Shown: positions 28,439-37,201, counted from the stretch's first letter. The stretch is 64,000 bases of DNA from Castellaniella hirudinis (GCF_042651965.1 NZ_JBHSDY010000010.1:372001-436000); one strand, 5' to 3'. Notes: generated from the sequence alone by a model not told the origin. Program-made: numbers and translations.

Positions 28439-29590
28439 ATGTTGGGCCTGGTCAGCCTGTTCATGGACTTGTCGTCGGAGCTGATCCACAGCCTGCTGCC
28501 GATTTTCCTGGTGTCGGGCCTGGGGGCCAGCGTGCTGGCCGTCGGCGTCATCGAGGGCGTGGCCGAGGCCACCGCGCTGATCGTCAAAGTCTTTTCCGGC
28601 GCCATCAGCGACTATCTGGGCCGGCGCAAAGGCCTGCTGCTGGCGGGCTATGGCCTGGCGGCCCTGAGCAAGCCCCTGTTCCCCCTGGCGCACTCGGTCG
28701 GCACAGTGTTCGCCGCCCGCTTCATCGACCGGATCGGCAAGGGCATCCGGGGCGCGCCGCGCGACGCCCTGGTGGCCGACGTCACCCCGGCGGAAATCCG
28801 CGGCGCGGCCTTCGGGCTGCGCCAGTCCATGGACACCGTGGGCGCGGTCCTGGGGCCGGGCCTGGCGGTCGTCCTGATGCTGGTTTTCACCGACATCCGC
28901 CATGTCTTGTGGTTCGCCGTGGTCCCGGGCGTGATCGCCATGGGGCTGCTGTTCTGGGGGGTGCGTGAAGCCCGCCCGGACGCGGGCGAGGGCCGATCGT
29001 TCCGTTCTCCCATTCGCTGGCGCGCGGCGCGCGATTTCAGCGTCGCCTATTGGCGGGTGGTGGCGATCGGCACGGTGTTCACGTTGGCGCGCTTCAGCGA
29101 GGCCTTCCTGATCCTGCGCGGACAGGACATGGGCCTGAGCGCCGCCTGGGCGCCCGTCGTGCTGATCGTGATGTCGCTGTTCTTCACGCTGTCGGCCTAC
29201 CCGGCCGGCTGGCTGTCGGACCGCATGCCGCGCACCGTCATCCTGGCGGTCGGCCTGGTCCTGCTGGTGCTGGCGGACCTGGCGCTGGCGGTCACCAGCG
29301 GCGGCGTCTGGCTGCTGCTGGCAGGCGCGGCGCTGTGGGGGCTGCACATGGGCTTCAGCCAGGGCATTCTGTCTGCGATGGTGGCCGACACGACGCCCAA
29401 GGACATGAAGGGCACGGCCTTCGGCATCTTCAATCTGGCCAGCGGCGTGTGCATGCTGCTGGCCAGCGTCCTGGCCGGCTGGCTGTGGCAATCCTGGGGG
29501 CCGTCCGCGACTTTCCTGGCCGGCGCCGTCTTCGCGGTGCTGGCGCTGCTGGGGCTGGGGGTGCCGGCGGGGCGGGGGCGGGCAGCGTAG
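28439..29590 (+). CDS. MFS transporter (possibly 5'-altered)
   Basis: This inner-membrane major facilitator has about 383 residues from the ATG at 28439. The protein opens MLGLVSLFMDLSSELIHSLL, continues FIDRIGKGIRGAPRDALVAD near residue 102 and ends after a typical twelfth segment. The combination of SLFMDLSSE and RxGKGxRGAPRDAL marks a family of uncharacterised MFS proteins. No ribosome-binding site precedes this ATG. The frame stays open upstream through a hairpin and a repeat end, with a possible TTG start at 28322, so the native start may have been lost or replaced. The gene lies between 18-bp direct repeats with vapBC. The substrate is unknown. Confidence 0.8.
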   Translation: MLGLVSLFMDLSSELIHSLLPIFLVSGLGASVLAVGVIEGVAEATALIVKVFSGAISDYLGRRKGLLLAGYGLAALSKPLFPLAHSVGTVFAARFIDRIGKGIRGAPRDALVADVTPAEIRGAAFGLRQSMDTVGAVLGPGLAVVLMLVFTDIRHVLWFAVVPGVIAMGLLFWGVREARPDAGEGRSFRSPIRWRAARDFSVAYWRVVAIGTVFTLARFSEAFLILRGQDMGLSAAWAPVVLIVMSLFFTLSAYPAGWLSDRMPRTVILAVGLVLLVLADLALAVTSGGVWLLLAGAALWGLHMGFSQGILSAMVADTTPKDMKGTAFGIFNLASGVCMLLASVLAGWLWQSWGPSATFLAGAVFAVLALLGLGVPAGRGRAA

Positions 29591-29653
29591 AGAGGGCTGC
29601 TGATCGTCCCGGACTGGCGTGCAGCCGGCCTATGCGTTTGAGCCCACACGGCG

Positions 29654-30067
29654 TCAATCCGTCGTCCAGTCTTCGGTGCGAAGGCCCGGCACGCGGCGAA
29701 ATTCGCCGGTGTTATGGGTGATGAGGGTTGTGTTAGTGATCAGCGCGTGCGCGGCGATTTGCGTGTCCAGCGCGCCGATGGGCGTGCCGGCGCGTTCAAG
29801 CCTTGCCCGCACGGCGCCGTAGGCGTCGGCCGCCGCCATGTCCCAAGAAAGCGTGGTGATGCCTTGCAAGAACCGTTCGACCTCGCGTTCGAGTCTTGTG
29901 GCTTCAGGCAGCAGGCGAGCCACTCCGTAGCGCAACTCGGCACGGGTAATGGCGGAGAGGCAGACGTTCGAGACGCTTTCACGCCGTAACCGTTGTTCCA
30001 GGCGAGAGTAACCGCCGCGCAGTAAATAGCTGGCGATATTGGTATCCAGCATGTAGTGTGGTTTCAT
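29654..30067 (-). CDS. vapC: VapC-type PIN-domain ribonuclease toxin
   Basis: This 137-residue PIN-domain toxin has the acidic metal-binding residues of the family: Asp8 in YMLDTNIASYLL, Glu44 in SAITRAELRYGVA, Asp101 in IGALDTQIAAHAL, and a late polar cluster TLITHNTGEFRRV. VapC toxins cut tRNA or rRNA when freed from VapB. The ATG at 30067 has AAGGA upstream and overlaps the vapB stop by 4 bases, the usual antitoxin-first arrangement. The gene is convergent with the MFS gene, 63 bases away. All catalytic positions are intact. Confidence 0.93.
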   Translation of the reverse strand: MKPHYMLDTNIASYLLRGGYSRLEQRLRRESVSNVCLSAITRAELRYGVARLLPEATRLEREVERFLQGITTLSWDMAAADAYGAVRARLERAGTPIGALDTQIAAHALITNTTLITHNTGEFRRVPGLRTEDWTTD

Positions 30068-30336
30068 GTCGCGTCCTTGGTTGGTTCGGCGACAGCCCAG
30101 GAGCGTGTTTGCTGAGGTGGCTGACGGCGATCGGCCAGAAAGTCGGCAGGCACAGCATCGAGATCGCGTTGAGCCAGGAACTCGTCCCACGACGTCCAGC
30201 CGGAACGGCTGGAGAGAATAACGTCACCGGTCAAGGGATCGCGGCGGATGAAAACCTCGCTGCCCTCGAAGCGGAACTCGGCGGGCAGCCGCACAGCCTG
30301 GCTGCGGCCATTGATGAATAGTTTGGCGGTTTGCAT
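30064..30336 (-). CDS. vapB: VapB-type antitoxin with AbrB/SpoVT fold
   Basis: This 90-residue antitoxin has an N-terminal swapped-hairpin DNA-binding domain: MQTAKLFINGRSQAVRLP, then GSEVFIRRDPLTGDVILS. The C-terminal half (WDEFLAQRDLDAVPADFLAD) would wrap around and inhibit VapC. The ATG at 30336 has a strong AGGAGG site. An upstream in-frame ATG at 30393 is rejected because it lies within the promoter palindrome. The pair should be autoregulated through the inverted repeat 33 bases upstream. Confidence 0.93.
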   Translation of the reverse strand: MQTAKLFINGRSQAVRLPAEFRFEGSEVFIRRDPLTGDVILSSRSGWTSWDEFLAQRDLDAVPADFLADRRQPPQQTRSWAVAEPTKDAT

Positions 30337-30368
30337 GACGAACCTCCTGAGTGTAGGGAGGGTTGGTG

Positions 30369-30388
30369 GTATATATCGTAGTATATAC
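30369..30388 (-). promoter_or_regulatory. Likely vapBC operator/promoter palindrome
   Basis: GTATATA and TATATAC form an inverted repeat with a 6-base spacer, 33 bases upstream of vapB. On the vapB strand the block also offers -10-like TATACT and TATATA sequences. AbrB-type VapB antitoxins usually bind such palindromes with VapC. The assignment is by position and symmetry. Confidence 0.6.
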
Positions 30389-30636
30389 TTCACGAGTCCT
30401 CGTCTGAATGTCCGAGCAGTTCATGTTTTGGTGATGAGCCCTTCAAAAGGTCAGGATAAAGGATGGCAGCCGGGATGAGCCGACGTGTGATCCGTTTTAT
30501 CCATCGGGAGAACCACTGGATCGGGCGGATGGCCGCGATCGCGGTTTTCGAACGCTGCTGAAGGCCTCTCCTCTATGGTGGGCCGCATCGCGGCATTCCT
30601 CTAAAATGCGGCCTGGTCTATTGTTCGCCCGCCGTC
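30389..30636. other. Gap between the vapBC promoter and trhO, with the right-hand direct repeat
   Basis: No convincing gene is seen here. The stretch holds the right copy of the 18-bp repeat (30536-30553), in a short open frame ending AIAVFERC that looks like a remnant of an rlmD C-terminus. A TAAAAT element at 30602 may be the -10 box of trhO. Confidence 0.5.
30536..30553. repeat. 18-bp direct repeat, right copy
   Basis: Exact copy of 28258-28275. The frame reads AIAVFERC followed by TGA at once, and the VFER ending looks more like a native RlmD terminus than the VFEP ending of the intact gene. This supports an insertion at the 3' end of rlmD. Confidence 0.7.
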
Positions 30637-31362
30637 ATGCCCCTCATTACCAATATTGCCGCCTACCTGTTCGTGTCCCTGGACGACCTGCCGGATCTGC
30701 GCGAGCGCATCCTGGCGCAGATTCTGGTGCTGGAGCTGAAAGGCACGGTGTTGCTTGCGCCTGAAGGCATCAATCTGTTCCTGGCAGGCGGACAAGACGG
30801 CATCGAGGCATTTCTGGACTGGCTGCGCGCGGATGCCCGTTTCGCGTCCTTGCAGGTCAAATACAGCTATTCCGAGACCGTGCCGTTCAAGCGGGTGCGG
30901 GTCAAGATCAAGCGCGAAATCATCCGCATGAATCATCCGGCGATCCGGCCCGAAGCCGGGCGGGCGCCTGCTGTGGATGCGCCGACCCTGGCGCGCTGGC
31001 TGGCGCAGGGCCGGGATGACCGGGGGCGTCAGGTCGTGATGCTGGACACGCGCAATGGCTTCGAGGTGGACGCAGGCACGTTCACCGGTGCCATCGACTG
31101 GCGGTTGACGAAGTTTTCAGAGTTTCCCGAGGCGGTGCGGGAACATCGTGCGGATCTGGCAGGCAAGACGGTGGTCAGCTTCTGCACCGGCGGCATCCGC
31201 TGCGAAAAAGCCGCCATTTTCATGGCCGAGGAAGGCCTGGACCACGTCTATCAGCTCGAAGGCGGCATCCTCAAATACTTCGAGGAAACCGGCGGCCCGG
31301 GATTTGAAGGCCGCTGTTTCGTGTTCGACGAGCGTGAAACGCTGGGCGCGGATCTGGCTTAA
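30637..31362 (+). CDS. trhO: tRNA uridine(34) hydroxylase TrhO (YceA, rhodanese-like)
   Basis: TrhO adds the oxygen used to make 5-hydroxyuridine derivatives at tRNA wobble position 34. The 241-residue protein has an N-terminal acylphosphatase-like domain (LKGTVLLAPEGINLFLAG near 32) and a C-terminal rhodanese domain with VVMLDTRNGFEVDAGTF near 129. The active-site loop FCTGGIRCEKAAIFMAEEG has cysteines at 183 and 189, the latter being the expected catalytic residue. The ending GRCFVFDER-type segment is also conserved. The stop codon overlaps the convergent argH stop by three bases. No metal-site loss is seen. Confidence 0.92.
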   Translation: MPLITNIAAYLFVSLDDLPDLRERILAQILVLELKGTVLLAPEGINLFLAGGQDGIEAFLDWLRADARFASLQVKYSYSETVPFKRVRVKIKREIIRMNHPAIRPEAGRAPAVDAPTLARWLAQGRDDRGRQVVMLDTRNGFEVDAGTFTGAIDWRLTKFSEFPEAVREHRADLAGKTVVSFCTGGIRCEKAAIFMAEEGLDHVYQLEGGILKYFEETGGPGFEGRCFVFDERETLGADLA

Positions 31363-32768
31363 GTCGCGTCCAGCACCCGCTGCGCCTCGATCCGCACGCG
31401 CTCCGGCGCGGTGCCGCCGATGTGCTTGCGGGCGGCGACCGAGCCTTCCAGGGTCAGCACCTGGAACACGTCGTCCTGGATGTCGGCATGGAAGCCGCGC
31501 AGTTCGTCCAGGGACAGGTCGGCCAGATCGCAGCCGCGTTCTTCGCAGGACCGCACCGCCAGCGCCACGGTTTCGTGGGCGTCGCGAAAGGGCACGCCGC
31601 GCTTGACCAGGTAATCGGCCAGGTCGGTGGCGGTGGCGTAGCCTTGCAGGGCGGCGGCGCGCATGGCGTCGGCCTTGACCCGGATGCCGCCGATCATGTC
31701 GGCGAAGATCGTCAGCGTGTCGCGGATGGTGTCGGCGGTGTCGAACAGGCCTTCCTTGTCTTCCTGGTTGTCCTTGTTGTAGGCCAGGGGCTGGCCCTTC
31801 ATCAGGGTCAGCAGGGCGACCAGGTGGCCGTGGACGCGGCCGGTCTTGCCGCGCGCCAGTTCGGGCACGTCGGGGTTCTTTTTCTGCGGCATGATCGAGC
31901 TGCCGGTGCAGAAACGGTCGGCCAGGTCGATGAAGCCCACGCGCGGGCTCATCCACAGCACCAGTTCTTCGGACAGGCGCGAGATGTGCGTCATGATCAG
32001 CGAAGCCGCCGCGCAGAACTCGATGGCGAAGTCGCGGTCGGACACCGCATCCAGGGAATTGCGGCAGACCTCGTCGAAACCCAGGGTCTTGGCGACGCGT
32101 TCGCGGTCGATGGGGTAGGACGTGCCCGCCAGCGCGGCGGCGCCCAGGGGCAGGCGGTTGGTGCGGCGGCGGCAGTCGGCCAGGCGCTCGGCGTCGCGGC
32201 CGAACATTTCCGCGTAGGCCAGCAGATGGTGGCCGAAGGTGACCGGCTGGGCGACCTGCAGATGGGTGAAGCCCGGCAGGATGGTGTCGGCGTGTTCCAG
32301 GGCCAGGGCAGCCAGCCGCTGGCGCAATTGCTGCAGCAGTTCGATCGCCAGATCGATTTCGTGGCGCAGCCACAGGCGGATGTCGGTGGCGACCTGGTCG
32401 TTGCGCGACCGGCCCGTGTGCAGGCGCTTGCCCGCGTCGCCGATCAGTTCGACCAGGCGCTTTTCGATGTTGAGGTGGACGTCTTCCAGGTCCAGCGACC
32501 AGGTGAAGCCGCCGGCGCGGATTTCTTCCAGGATCTGCGTCATGCCGCGCTGGATGTCGGCCAGGTCGGCGGCGCTGATCACGCCGACGGCCGCCAGCAT
32601 GTCGGCGTGGGCCAGCGAGCCCTGGATGTCGAAGGCCGCCATGCGCTGGTCGAAGTTGACCGAGGCGGTATAGCGTTTGACCAGGTCGGAGACGGGTTCG
32701 GAGAAACGGGCCGACCAGGCCTGCGACTTGTTGTCGAATTGATTGTGTGCGGACGGGGTATTGGACAT
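31359..32768 (-). CDS. argH: Argininosuccinate lyase
   Basis: ArgH splits argininosuccinate into arginine and fumarate in the last step of arginine synthesis. The 469-residue length is standard. Visible motifs are VDFDxxxA-type helices, DVHLNIEKRLVELIGDAGKR near residue 88, LHTGRSRNDQVATD near 108, GFTHLQVAQPVTFGHHLL near 155, and the fumarase-superfamily signature GSSIMPQKKNPDVPELARGK near 285, containing the catalytic Ser. The ATG at 32768 begins MSNTPS. Upstream in-frame starts lie in non-family sequence. Downstream it overlaps trhO tail-to-tail. Confidence 0.96.
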   Translation of the reverse strand: MSNTPSAHNQFDNKSQAWSARFSEPVSDLVKRYTASVNFDQRMAAFDIQGSLAHADMLAAVGVISAADLADIQRGMTQILEEIRAGGFTWSLDLEDVHLNIEKRLVELIGDAGKRLHTGRSRNDQVATDIRLWLRHEIDLAIELLQQLRQRLAALALEHADTILPGFTHLQVAQPVTFGHHLLAYAEMFGRDAERLADCRRRTNRLPLGAAALAGTSYPIDRERVAKTLGFDEVCRNSLDAVSDRDFAIEFCAAASLIMTHISRLSEELVLWMSPRVGFIDLADRFCTGSSIMPQKKNPDVPELARGKTGRVHGHLVALLTLMKGQPLAYNKDNQEDKEGLFDTADTIRDTLTIFADMIGGIRVKADAMRAAALQGYATATDLADYLVKRGVPFRDAHETVALAVRSCEERGCDLADLSLDELRGFHADIQDDVFQVLTLEGSVAARKHIGGTAPERVRIEAQRVLDAT

Positions 32769-32910
32769 AGTGGACGCATTATAAAGGAGGGGGGCGCCGG
32801 ACTTGCAGGCGCCGCCGGGCCACGATCGAGGGGACGCGTTCAGCGGTGCATCAGGCCGGGCGGGCATCGTCTGCGCTATATTAAAAGCTTTTCAGCGGAA
32901 CCCCGATACC

Positions 32911-33264
32911 ATGGCGCAGTTCGACATGAAGCAGATCACGGCGATCGTCAAACCCTTCAAGCTCGATGAGGTGCGCGAGGCCCTGTCCGAACTGGGCGTC
33001 AACGGCCTGACCGTCACCGAGGTCAAGGGCTTCGGCCGCCAAAAAGGTCACACCGAACTCTATCGCGGCGCGGAGTACGTGGTGGATTTTCTGCCCAAAA
33101 TCCGCATCGACGTGGTGGTGGCGGCCGACCGGGCCGAGGGCGTGATCGAGGCCATCATCCGCGCCGCGCGCACCGGCAAGATCGGCGACGGCAAGATCTT
33201 CGTTACCCCGGTCGAGCAGGCGGTGCGTATCCGCACCGGCGAAAGCGGCATCGAGGCCTTGTAG
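32911..33264 (+). CDS. glnB: Nitrogen regulatory protein PII
   Basis: PII is the trimeric sensor of 2-oxoglutarate and ATP/ADP that signals nitrogen status through GlnE, NtrB and other partners. The protein has 117 residues from the ATG at 32911, or 112, the family's usual length, from the ATG at 32926 (MKQITAIVKPF). I list the longer form because GCGGAA precedes it. The T-loop GRQKGHTELYRGAEYVVDF carries the uridylylation Tyr (canonical Tyr51, here Tyr56), and the B-loop TGKIGDGKIFVTPVEQAVRI is intact. amtB is not adjacent, so GlnB fits better than GlnK, but this is inference. Confidence 0.92.
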   Translation: MAQFDMKQITAIVKPFKLDEVREALSELGVNGLTVTEVKGFGRQKGHTELYRGAEYVVDFLPKIRIDVVVAADRAEGVIEAIIRAARTGKIGDGKIFVTPVEQAVRIRTGESGIEAL

Positions 33265-33329
33265 GCGGCAGTCTCGGCGCGTGCATGTCCCGAGCAGCAT
33301 CACCGCCCGGCTTTGAGACGCCGGCGATC

Positions 33330-34901
33330 TCATGATGCGTCGGTGAACCGCTTCGGAAAATATTCCTTCACTGCTGGTGGAATCACGTCCTCGCCATGCG
33401 CGCGGGCCAGATGCAGGGCCAGGCCATGCAGGACGTTCTTGCGATGATGCCGACGCTCGAACTGGCGGGCGGTGGTCCGGTGCAGGTAGGTCAGCATGCG
33501 CCGGCCCGCTTCTTTGGGGATCATGGCCAGGGCCGGGGGCGTGTGCCTGGCCTTGGGCGATAGAAAGATCAGACCGATCCAGCCCCGGCTCGCGGGGTCG
33601 AGCGCGGACAGTTCGGCGACCATCTGCGCCACCTCGCCGCGCCGGTCGGCGGCCAGCAAGGCGCTGCCTTTCAGGATCAAGAGATAGATGTGAAACTGGG
33701 ACCCGGGTTCGCTCAGCTCGATCGCCCGGCTGTAGAGTTCGACTGCGCGGTCGATGTCCCCCTGGCAGGCCAGGGTCAGCCCTTTCATGCTGAAGGCGGC
33801 GGCAAACGCCGTGCTGGCCTGGAAGGCCGCGTCGGTCAGTTGGGCGGCCAGTTTCAGATAGCCCCGGTCGAGGAAACACAGCACCTTGGCGATGCCCAGC
33901 AACAGCATCGGTTCGCCATCGGCCTTGGCCAATGCGCCCGGCGCCAATTGCTCGATATCGTCTTCGACGTCGCGCCATTGCGCATCGGTCAGCGGCGTGG
34001 CATCGGGCGACAGCGGCCCCTGGATCAGCTCGGTATAGCGGTTCAAGGCCAGCAGCACCGCCAGCGCCGGATCACCGGGGTTGTCCGCGTGGGCCGCGCG
34101 CAGCCGCTGCGCATTATGGCGCCAGCTTTCGATATCGCCCGTGACCAGCACGGCGGCATCGTGCAAGCGCAGCAGCAAGGGCCGGTCGGTCGGGTTGGGC
34201 GGCGCGCCGTCCGGCAGTGCGGCATACGCCCAGAGGGCATCGACCAGCGATTGCGCGAAGGCGGCCAGTTCCGCAGTGTCCGGCGCGAGCGGCAGAGTCA
34301 GGCGAAACGGTCTGATGGGCGTGTTGGTGCGTCCGTCCTTGAGCACCAGCGCCAGATGCAAGCGGCCGTCTTCGGCCAGCAGGCTGATTTCCAGGCTATG
34401 GGCGACCTGGCTTGCCGCCTCCGGCGCAAACCGCCAGTGCGGCAGGCACAGCACCGTGCGGCTGCCGCGCAGCGCCTGGCCGATCTGGGCGCTGAGCCGA
34501 TCCACGACGGCGGCAGCGTCGGCGTTTTCGCCCAGGCCATACACCGGGCCGACCACCAGAAAGGCCGAGACCGGCTCGACCGCCATCGGGTCCGCGATCC
34601 AGAGATAGCCTTCGCCGTATTGCGTGGCGATAAAACGGGGCGCGCGCGCATGGTCTCCCAGCCGCTTGCGCAGCCGGTTCACCAGATAATCGATGTTGCG
34701 CTCGTTCAGATCACCCGCCAGATCGCCCAGACCGTCCAGCAATTGTTGCCGCGTGACGAGTTGCTGCGGCCGCCGGGTCAACTGCAGGATCAGGGCGCGC
34801 TCTTGCCGGGTCAGGCTCAGGGTCGTGCCGTCGTCCCGCGTCGCAGCACGCAAATCGGGCTGAAAGACGAGATCGGCATAGCGGATGAGGGGCGAGGACA
34901 T
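33330..34901 (-). CDS. OmpR/CadC-type winged-helix regulator with C-terminal TPR-like region
   Basis: This 523-residue protein has a C-terminal-regulator-type winged helix at its N-terminus: LSLTRQERALILQLTRRPQQ at about 29-48, then a recognition-helix segment NERNIDYLVNRLRKRLGD near 68, and IATQYGEGYLWIA near 94. There is no phosphoreceiver domain. The middle resembles adenylate-cyclase-like or TolB-type sensor segments only weakly. Residues about 330-440 look like TPR helices (AFSMKGLTLACQGDIDRAVELYSRAIEL). No membrane segment is clear, so unlike CadC it is probably cytoplasmic. It is divergent from the autotransporter, its likely target. The ATG at 34901 lacks a good ribosome-binding site, and a TTG at 34907 is an alternative. 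Confidence 0.75.
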   Translation of the reverse strand: MSSPLIRYADLVFQPDLRAATRDDGTTLSLTRQERALILQLTRRPQQLVTRQQLLDGLGDLAGDLNERNIDYLVNRLRKRLGDHARAPRFIATQYGEGYLWIADPMAVEPVSAFLVVGPVYGLGENADAAAVVDRLSAQIGQALRGSRTVLCLPHWRFAPEAASQVAHSLEISLLAEDGRLHLALVLKDGRTNTPIRPFRLTLPLAPDTAELAAFAQSLVDALWAYAALPDGAPPNPTDRPLLLRLHDAAVLVTGDIESWRHNAQRLRAAHADNPGDPALAVLLALNRYTELIQGPLSPDATPLTDAQWRDVEDDIEQLAPGALAKADGEPMLLLGIAKVLCFLDRGYLKLAAQLTDAAFQASTAFAAAFSMKGLTLACQGDIDRAVELYSRAIELSEPGSQFHIYLLILKGSALLAADRRGEVAQMVAELSALDPASRGWIGLIFLSPKARHTPPALAMIPKEAGRRMLTYLHRTTARQFERRHHRKNVLHGLALHLARAHGEDVIPPAVKEYFPKRFTDAS

Positions 34902-34912
34902 CGCCAAAATTT

Positions 34913-34931
34913 AACATCCAGGGTCGATGTT
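34913..34931. promoter_or_regulatory. Inverted repeat between the regulator and the autotransporter
   Basis: AACATC and GATGTT are separated by seven bases, 12 bases upstream of the regulator's ATG. It could be an autoregulatory site or a target of the divergent winged-helix protein. The evidence is symmetry and position only. Confidence 0.35.
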
Positions 34932-35041
34932 GGGGGTATTTGCCCTGTGAGGCACCGGAAACGGTCTCAATCAAATATTGGTGCGAGAGTGTTTTTATAC
35001 AGTCTCGGCTGGATTGAATGATGCTGCCGGCAAGGAGCCGC

Positions 35042-37201
35042 ATGAACCGCATTGACCGTTTTGTATTCAACCGTGCTTTGGGCGTCATGCAGAGAGGGCG
35101 GACGGTTTCCGTGGCGCTGCTGGCGGGGGTGCTGTGTGGGGGTAATGGCGTGGCGTGGGGGCTGGAAGTCATTAAAGTGCTTCCAGGTCAGCAGCATCAA
35201 ATTCCTTGGGACTATGCTTCTGGAGCATTTGACGGTGGCCACATCTATGAAGGCGGGGACCTCATCAATAATCAAACTCTTGAAAATAAAGATCGCCTCG
35301 CAAACGACGGTAAAATCGTCAATCTTAATGAAATCATCAACCGCAGCGAGCTCCTGAACAACGGCGTTTTTATCAACTATGACGTTCTCATCAATGAGGT
35401 CACCGGTATTATTTATAACGAGGGTTTTCTTTATCGTTACAGTAATGTCAATACGTCTGGTTCCATTTACAATAAGGGCGTCCTGCACATCGGGGCAGGC
35501 GGCACGACAGGGTATTTGGATGGCAATGTCCTCAATGAGGGTGAACTGCGTTTCAACCGCAGCGATGCCACTACGTTCGACGGCGTGATTTCTGGCTTCG
35601 GAAATGTCCATCAGGACGGCTCTGGTCGTTTGCGTTTGACCGGTGATTCCAGCGGCTTCAGCGGCGTGACCTGGGTCGACAAGGGCATACTCTCCGTCGA
35701 CGGGCGACTCGGTGGCGGACTGATTGTCGAGGTGGGGGGCCGTCTGCAAGGCATCGGCACGGCGGGCAGTGTAGTTACTGCCGTCGCAGGCACCATTGCG
35801 CCGGGTCACTCCATCGGCACCCTCAACGTCCCCGCTATCTTGTTCCATTCAGGCTCTACCTACGAAGTCGAAGCCAACGCTGCGGGCCAGTCCGACAGGA
35901 TCGCCTCCACCGGGTTGGCTGCACTTGGCAGCGGCCTTGCCACAGTGCAGGTACTGGTCGAAGCCGGGAACTACCAATCCTCCACCACGTATACGATCCT
36001 CACCGCAACCGGCGGCGTCACCGGCACCTTCAAAGACGTGACGTCCAATCTGGCCTTTCTCACGCCTTCGCTCAGCTACGATCCCAACACCGTTTTCCTG
36101 ACCCTGACGCGTAACGCGGCGTCCTTTGCCGATATCGGCGGCACACCCAACCAGATCGCTGCCGGTAGCGGCGTCGAAAGCCTGGGCATGGGTCATGGGC
36201 TGCACGATGCCGTGCTGGGCCTGTCCGCTGATACGGCGCGATCCGCCTTCGACCAGCTTTCGGGCGAGATCCATGCCGCCACGCGCGGTGTGCTCATCGA
36301 AAACAGCCGCATGCTGCGCGATGCCGCCAATGACCGACTGCGCAGCGTGCAGGCGGCGACCCCCGCCGCATCCACCCGCGCCCATGTCTGGGCGCAGGCC
36401 TACGGCCATTGGGGCCGCAGCCCCGGCGACGGCAACGCCGCCACGCTGAGGCACGACAGCCAGGGTCTGTTCTTCGGCGTCGACCGCCCCTTGGGTGACG
36501 GGTATCTGGGCCTGATGGCAGGCCTGGGCCGCAGCCATTTCAAGCTCAATGACCGAAATTCATCCGGCTCCAGCGACGACTACCACCTGGGCCTCTACGG
36601 CGGCACCCAGTGGGGCGATCTTGCCTTGCGCGCGGGCGCAGCCCATTCCTGGCACGCCTTGTCGAGCACCCGCAGTGTGGCCATGCCTGGCTTTACGGAT
36701 CATCTGAAGGCCGAAGCCCAGGCCCGCACGGCGCAGGTCTTCGGGGAACTGGCCTACGGCATCCAGGCGGGCCGCACGCGCTTCGAGCCCTACGTCAATC
36801 TCGCGTACGTCAACGTGCGCAGCCAGGGTTTGACCGAGCACGGCGGCGCGGCGGCTTTGGCGACCGAGTCCGAGACCAGCCGTACGACGTTCTCTACCCT
36901 GGGCGTGCGCGCGGCCTCGGCCTTTGAACTCGACAGCGGCGCGGCGCTCTCTGTTACCGGCACGCTCGGCTGGCGGCATGCCTTTGGCAATACGCTGCCG
37001 GAATCGACGCAAGGCTTCGCGGCGGGCGGCACGGCCTTCACCGTCAGCGGCACGCCCATCGCCCGCAACAGCGCGGTGCTCGAAGCCGGGCTGGATTACC
37101 GGCTGAAGTCCAACACCACGCTAGGCATTGCGTACACCGGCCAGCTTGCCTCCGGTGCGCATGATCATGGGGTGCGGGCGCATCTCGAGATCCGGTTCTG
37201 A
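35042..37201 (+). CDS. Classical (type Va) autotransporter with AT-rich passenger
   Basis: This 719-residue outer-membrane protein exports its own passenger. The N-terminus MNRIDRFVFNRALGVMQRG resembles the extended signal-peptide region of autotransporters and is followed by a hydrophobic stretch at about 20-40. The passenger (about 45-330) is rich in Asn/Gly/Ile turns such as LINNQTLENKD, NDGKIVNLNEIINRSELLNN and NEGFLYRYSN, as in a parallel beta helix. A PL-type autochaperone region (GTIAPGHSIGTLNV near 262) precedes the barrel. The barrel (about 430-719) ends EIRF with the expected terminal Phe. AAGGAG precedes the ATG. The 5' third of the gene is clearly richer in A and T than the barrel region, which suggests passenger exchange. 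Confidence 0.9.
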   Translation: MNRIDRFVFNRALGVMQRGRTVSVALLAGVLCGGNGVAWGLEVIKVLPGQQHQIPWDYASGAFDGGHIYEGGDLINNQTLENKDRLANDGKIVNLNEIINRSELLNNGVFINYDVLINEVTGIIYNEGFLYRYSNVNTSGSIYNKGVLHIGAGGTTGYLDGNVLNEGELRFNRSDATTFDGVISGFGNVHQDGSGRLRLTGDSSGFSGVTWVDKGILSVDGRLGGGLIVEVGGRLQGIGTAGSVVTAVAGTIAPGHSIGTLNVPAILFHSGSTYEVEANAAGQSDRIASTGLAALGSGLATVQVLVEAGNYQSSTTYTILTATGGVTGTFKDVTSNLAFLTPSLSYDPNTVFLTLTRNAASFADIGGTPNQIAAGSGVESLGMGHGLHDAVLGLSADTARSAFDQLSGEIHAATRGVLIENSRMLRDAANDRLRSVQAATPAASTRAHVWAQAYGHWGRSPGDGNAATLRHDSQGLFFGVDRPLGDGYLGLMAGLGRSHFKLNDRNSSGSSDDYHLGLYGGTQWGDLALRAGAAHSWHALSSTRSVAMPGFTDHLKAEAQARTAQVFGELAYGIQAGRTRFEPYVNLAYVNVRSQGLTEHGGAAALATESETSRTTFSTLGVRAASAFELDSGAALSVTGTLGWRHAFGNTLPESTQGFAAGGTAFTVSGTPIARNSAVLEAGLDYRLKSNTTLGIAYTGQLASGAHDHGVRAHLEIRF

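Noticed and set aside
35160..35520. AT-rich block in the autotransporter as a separate inserted gene
   Set aside because: The reading frame runs through it without interruption from signal peptide to barrel, so it is the passenger rather than an insertion.
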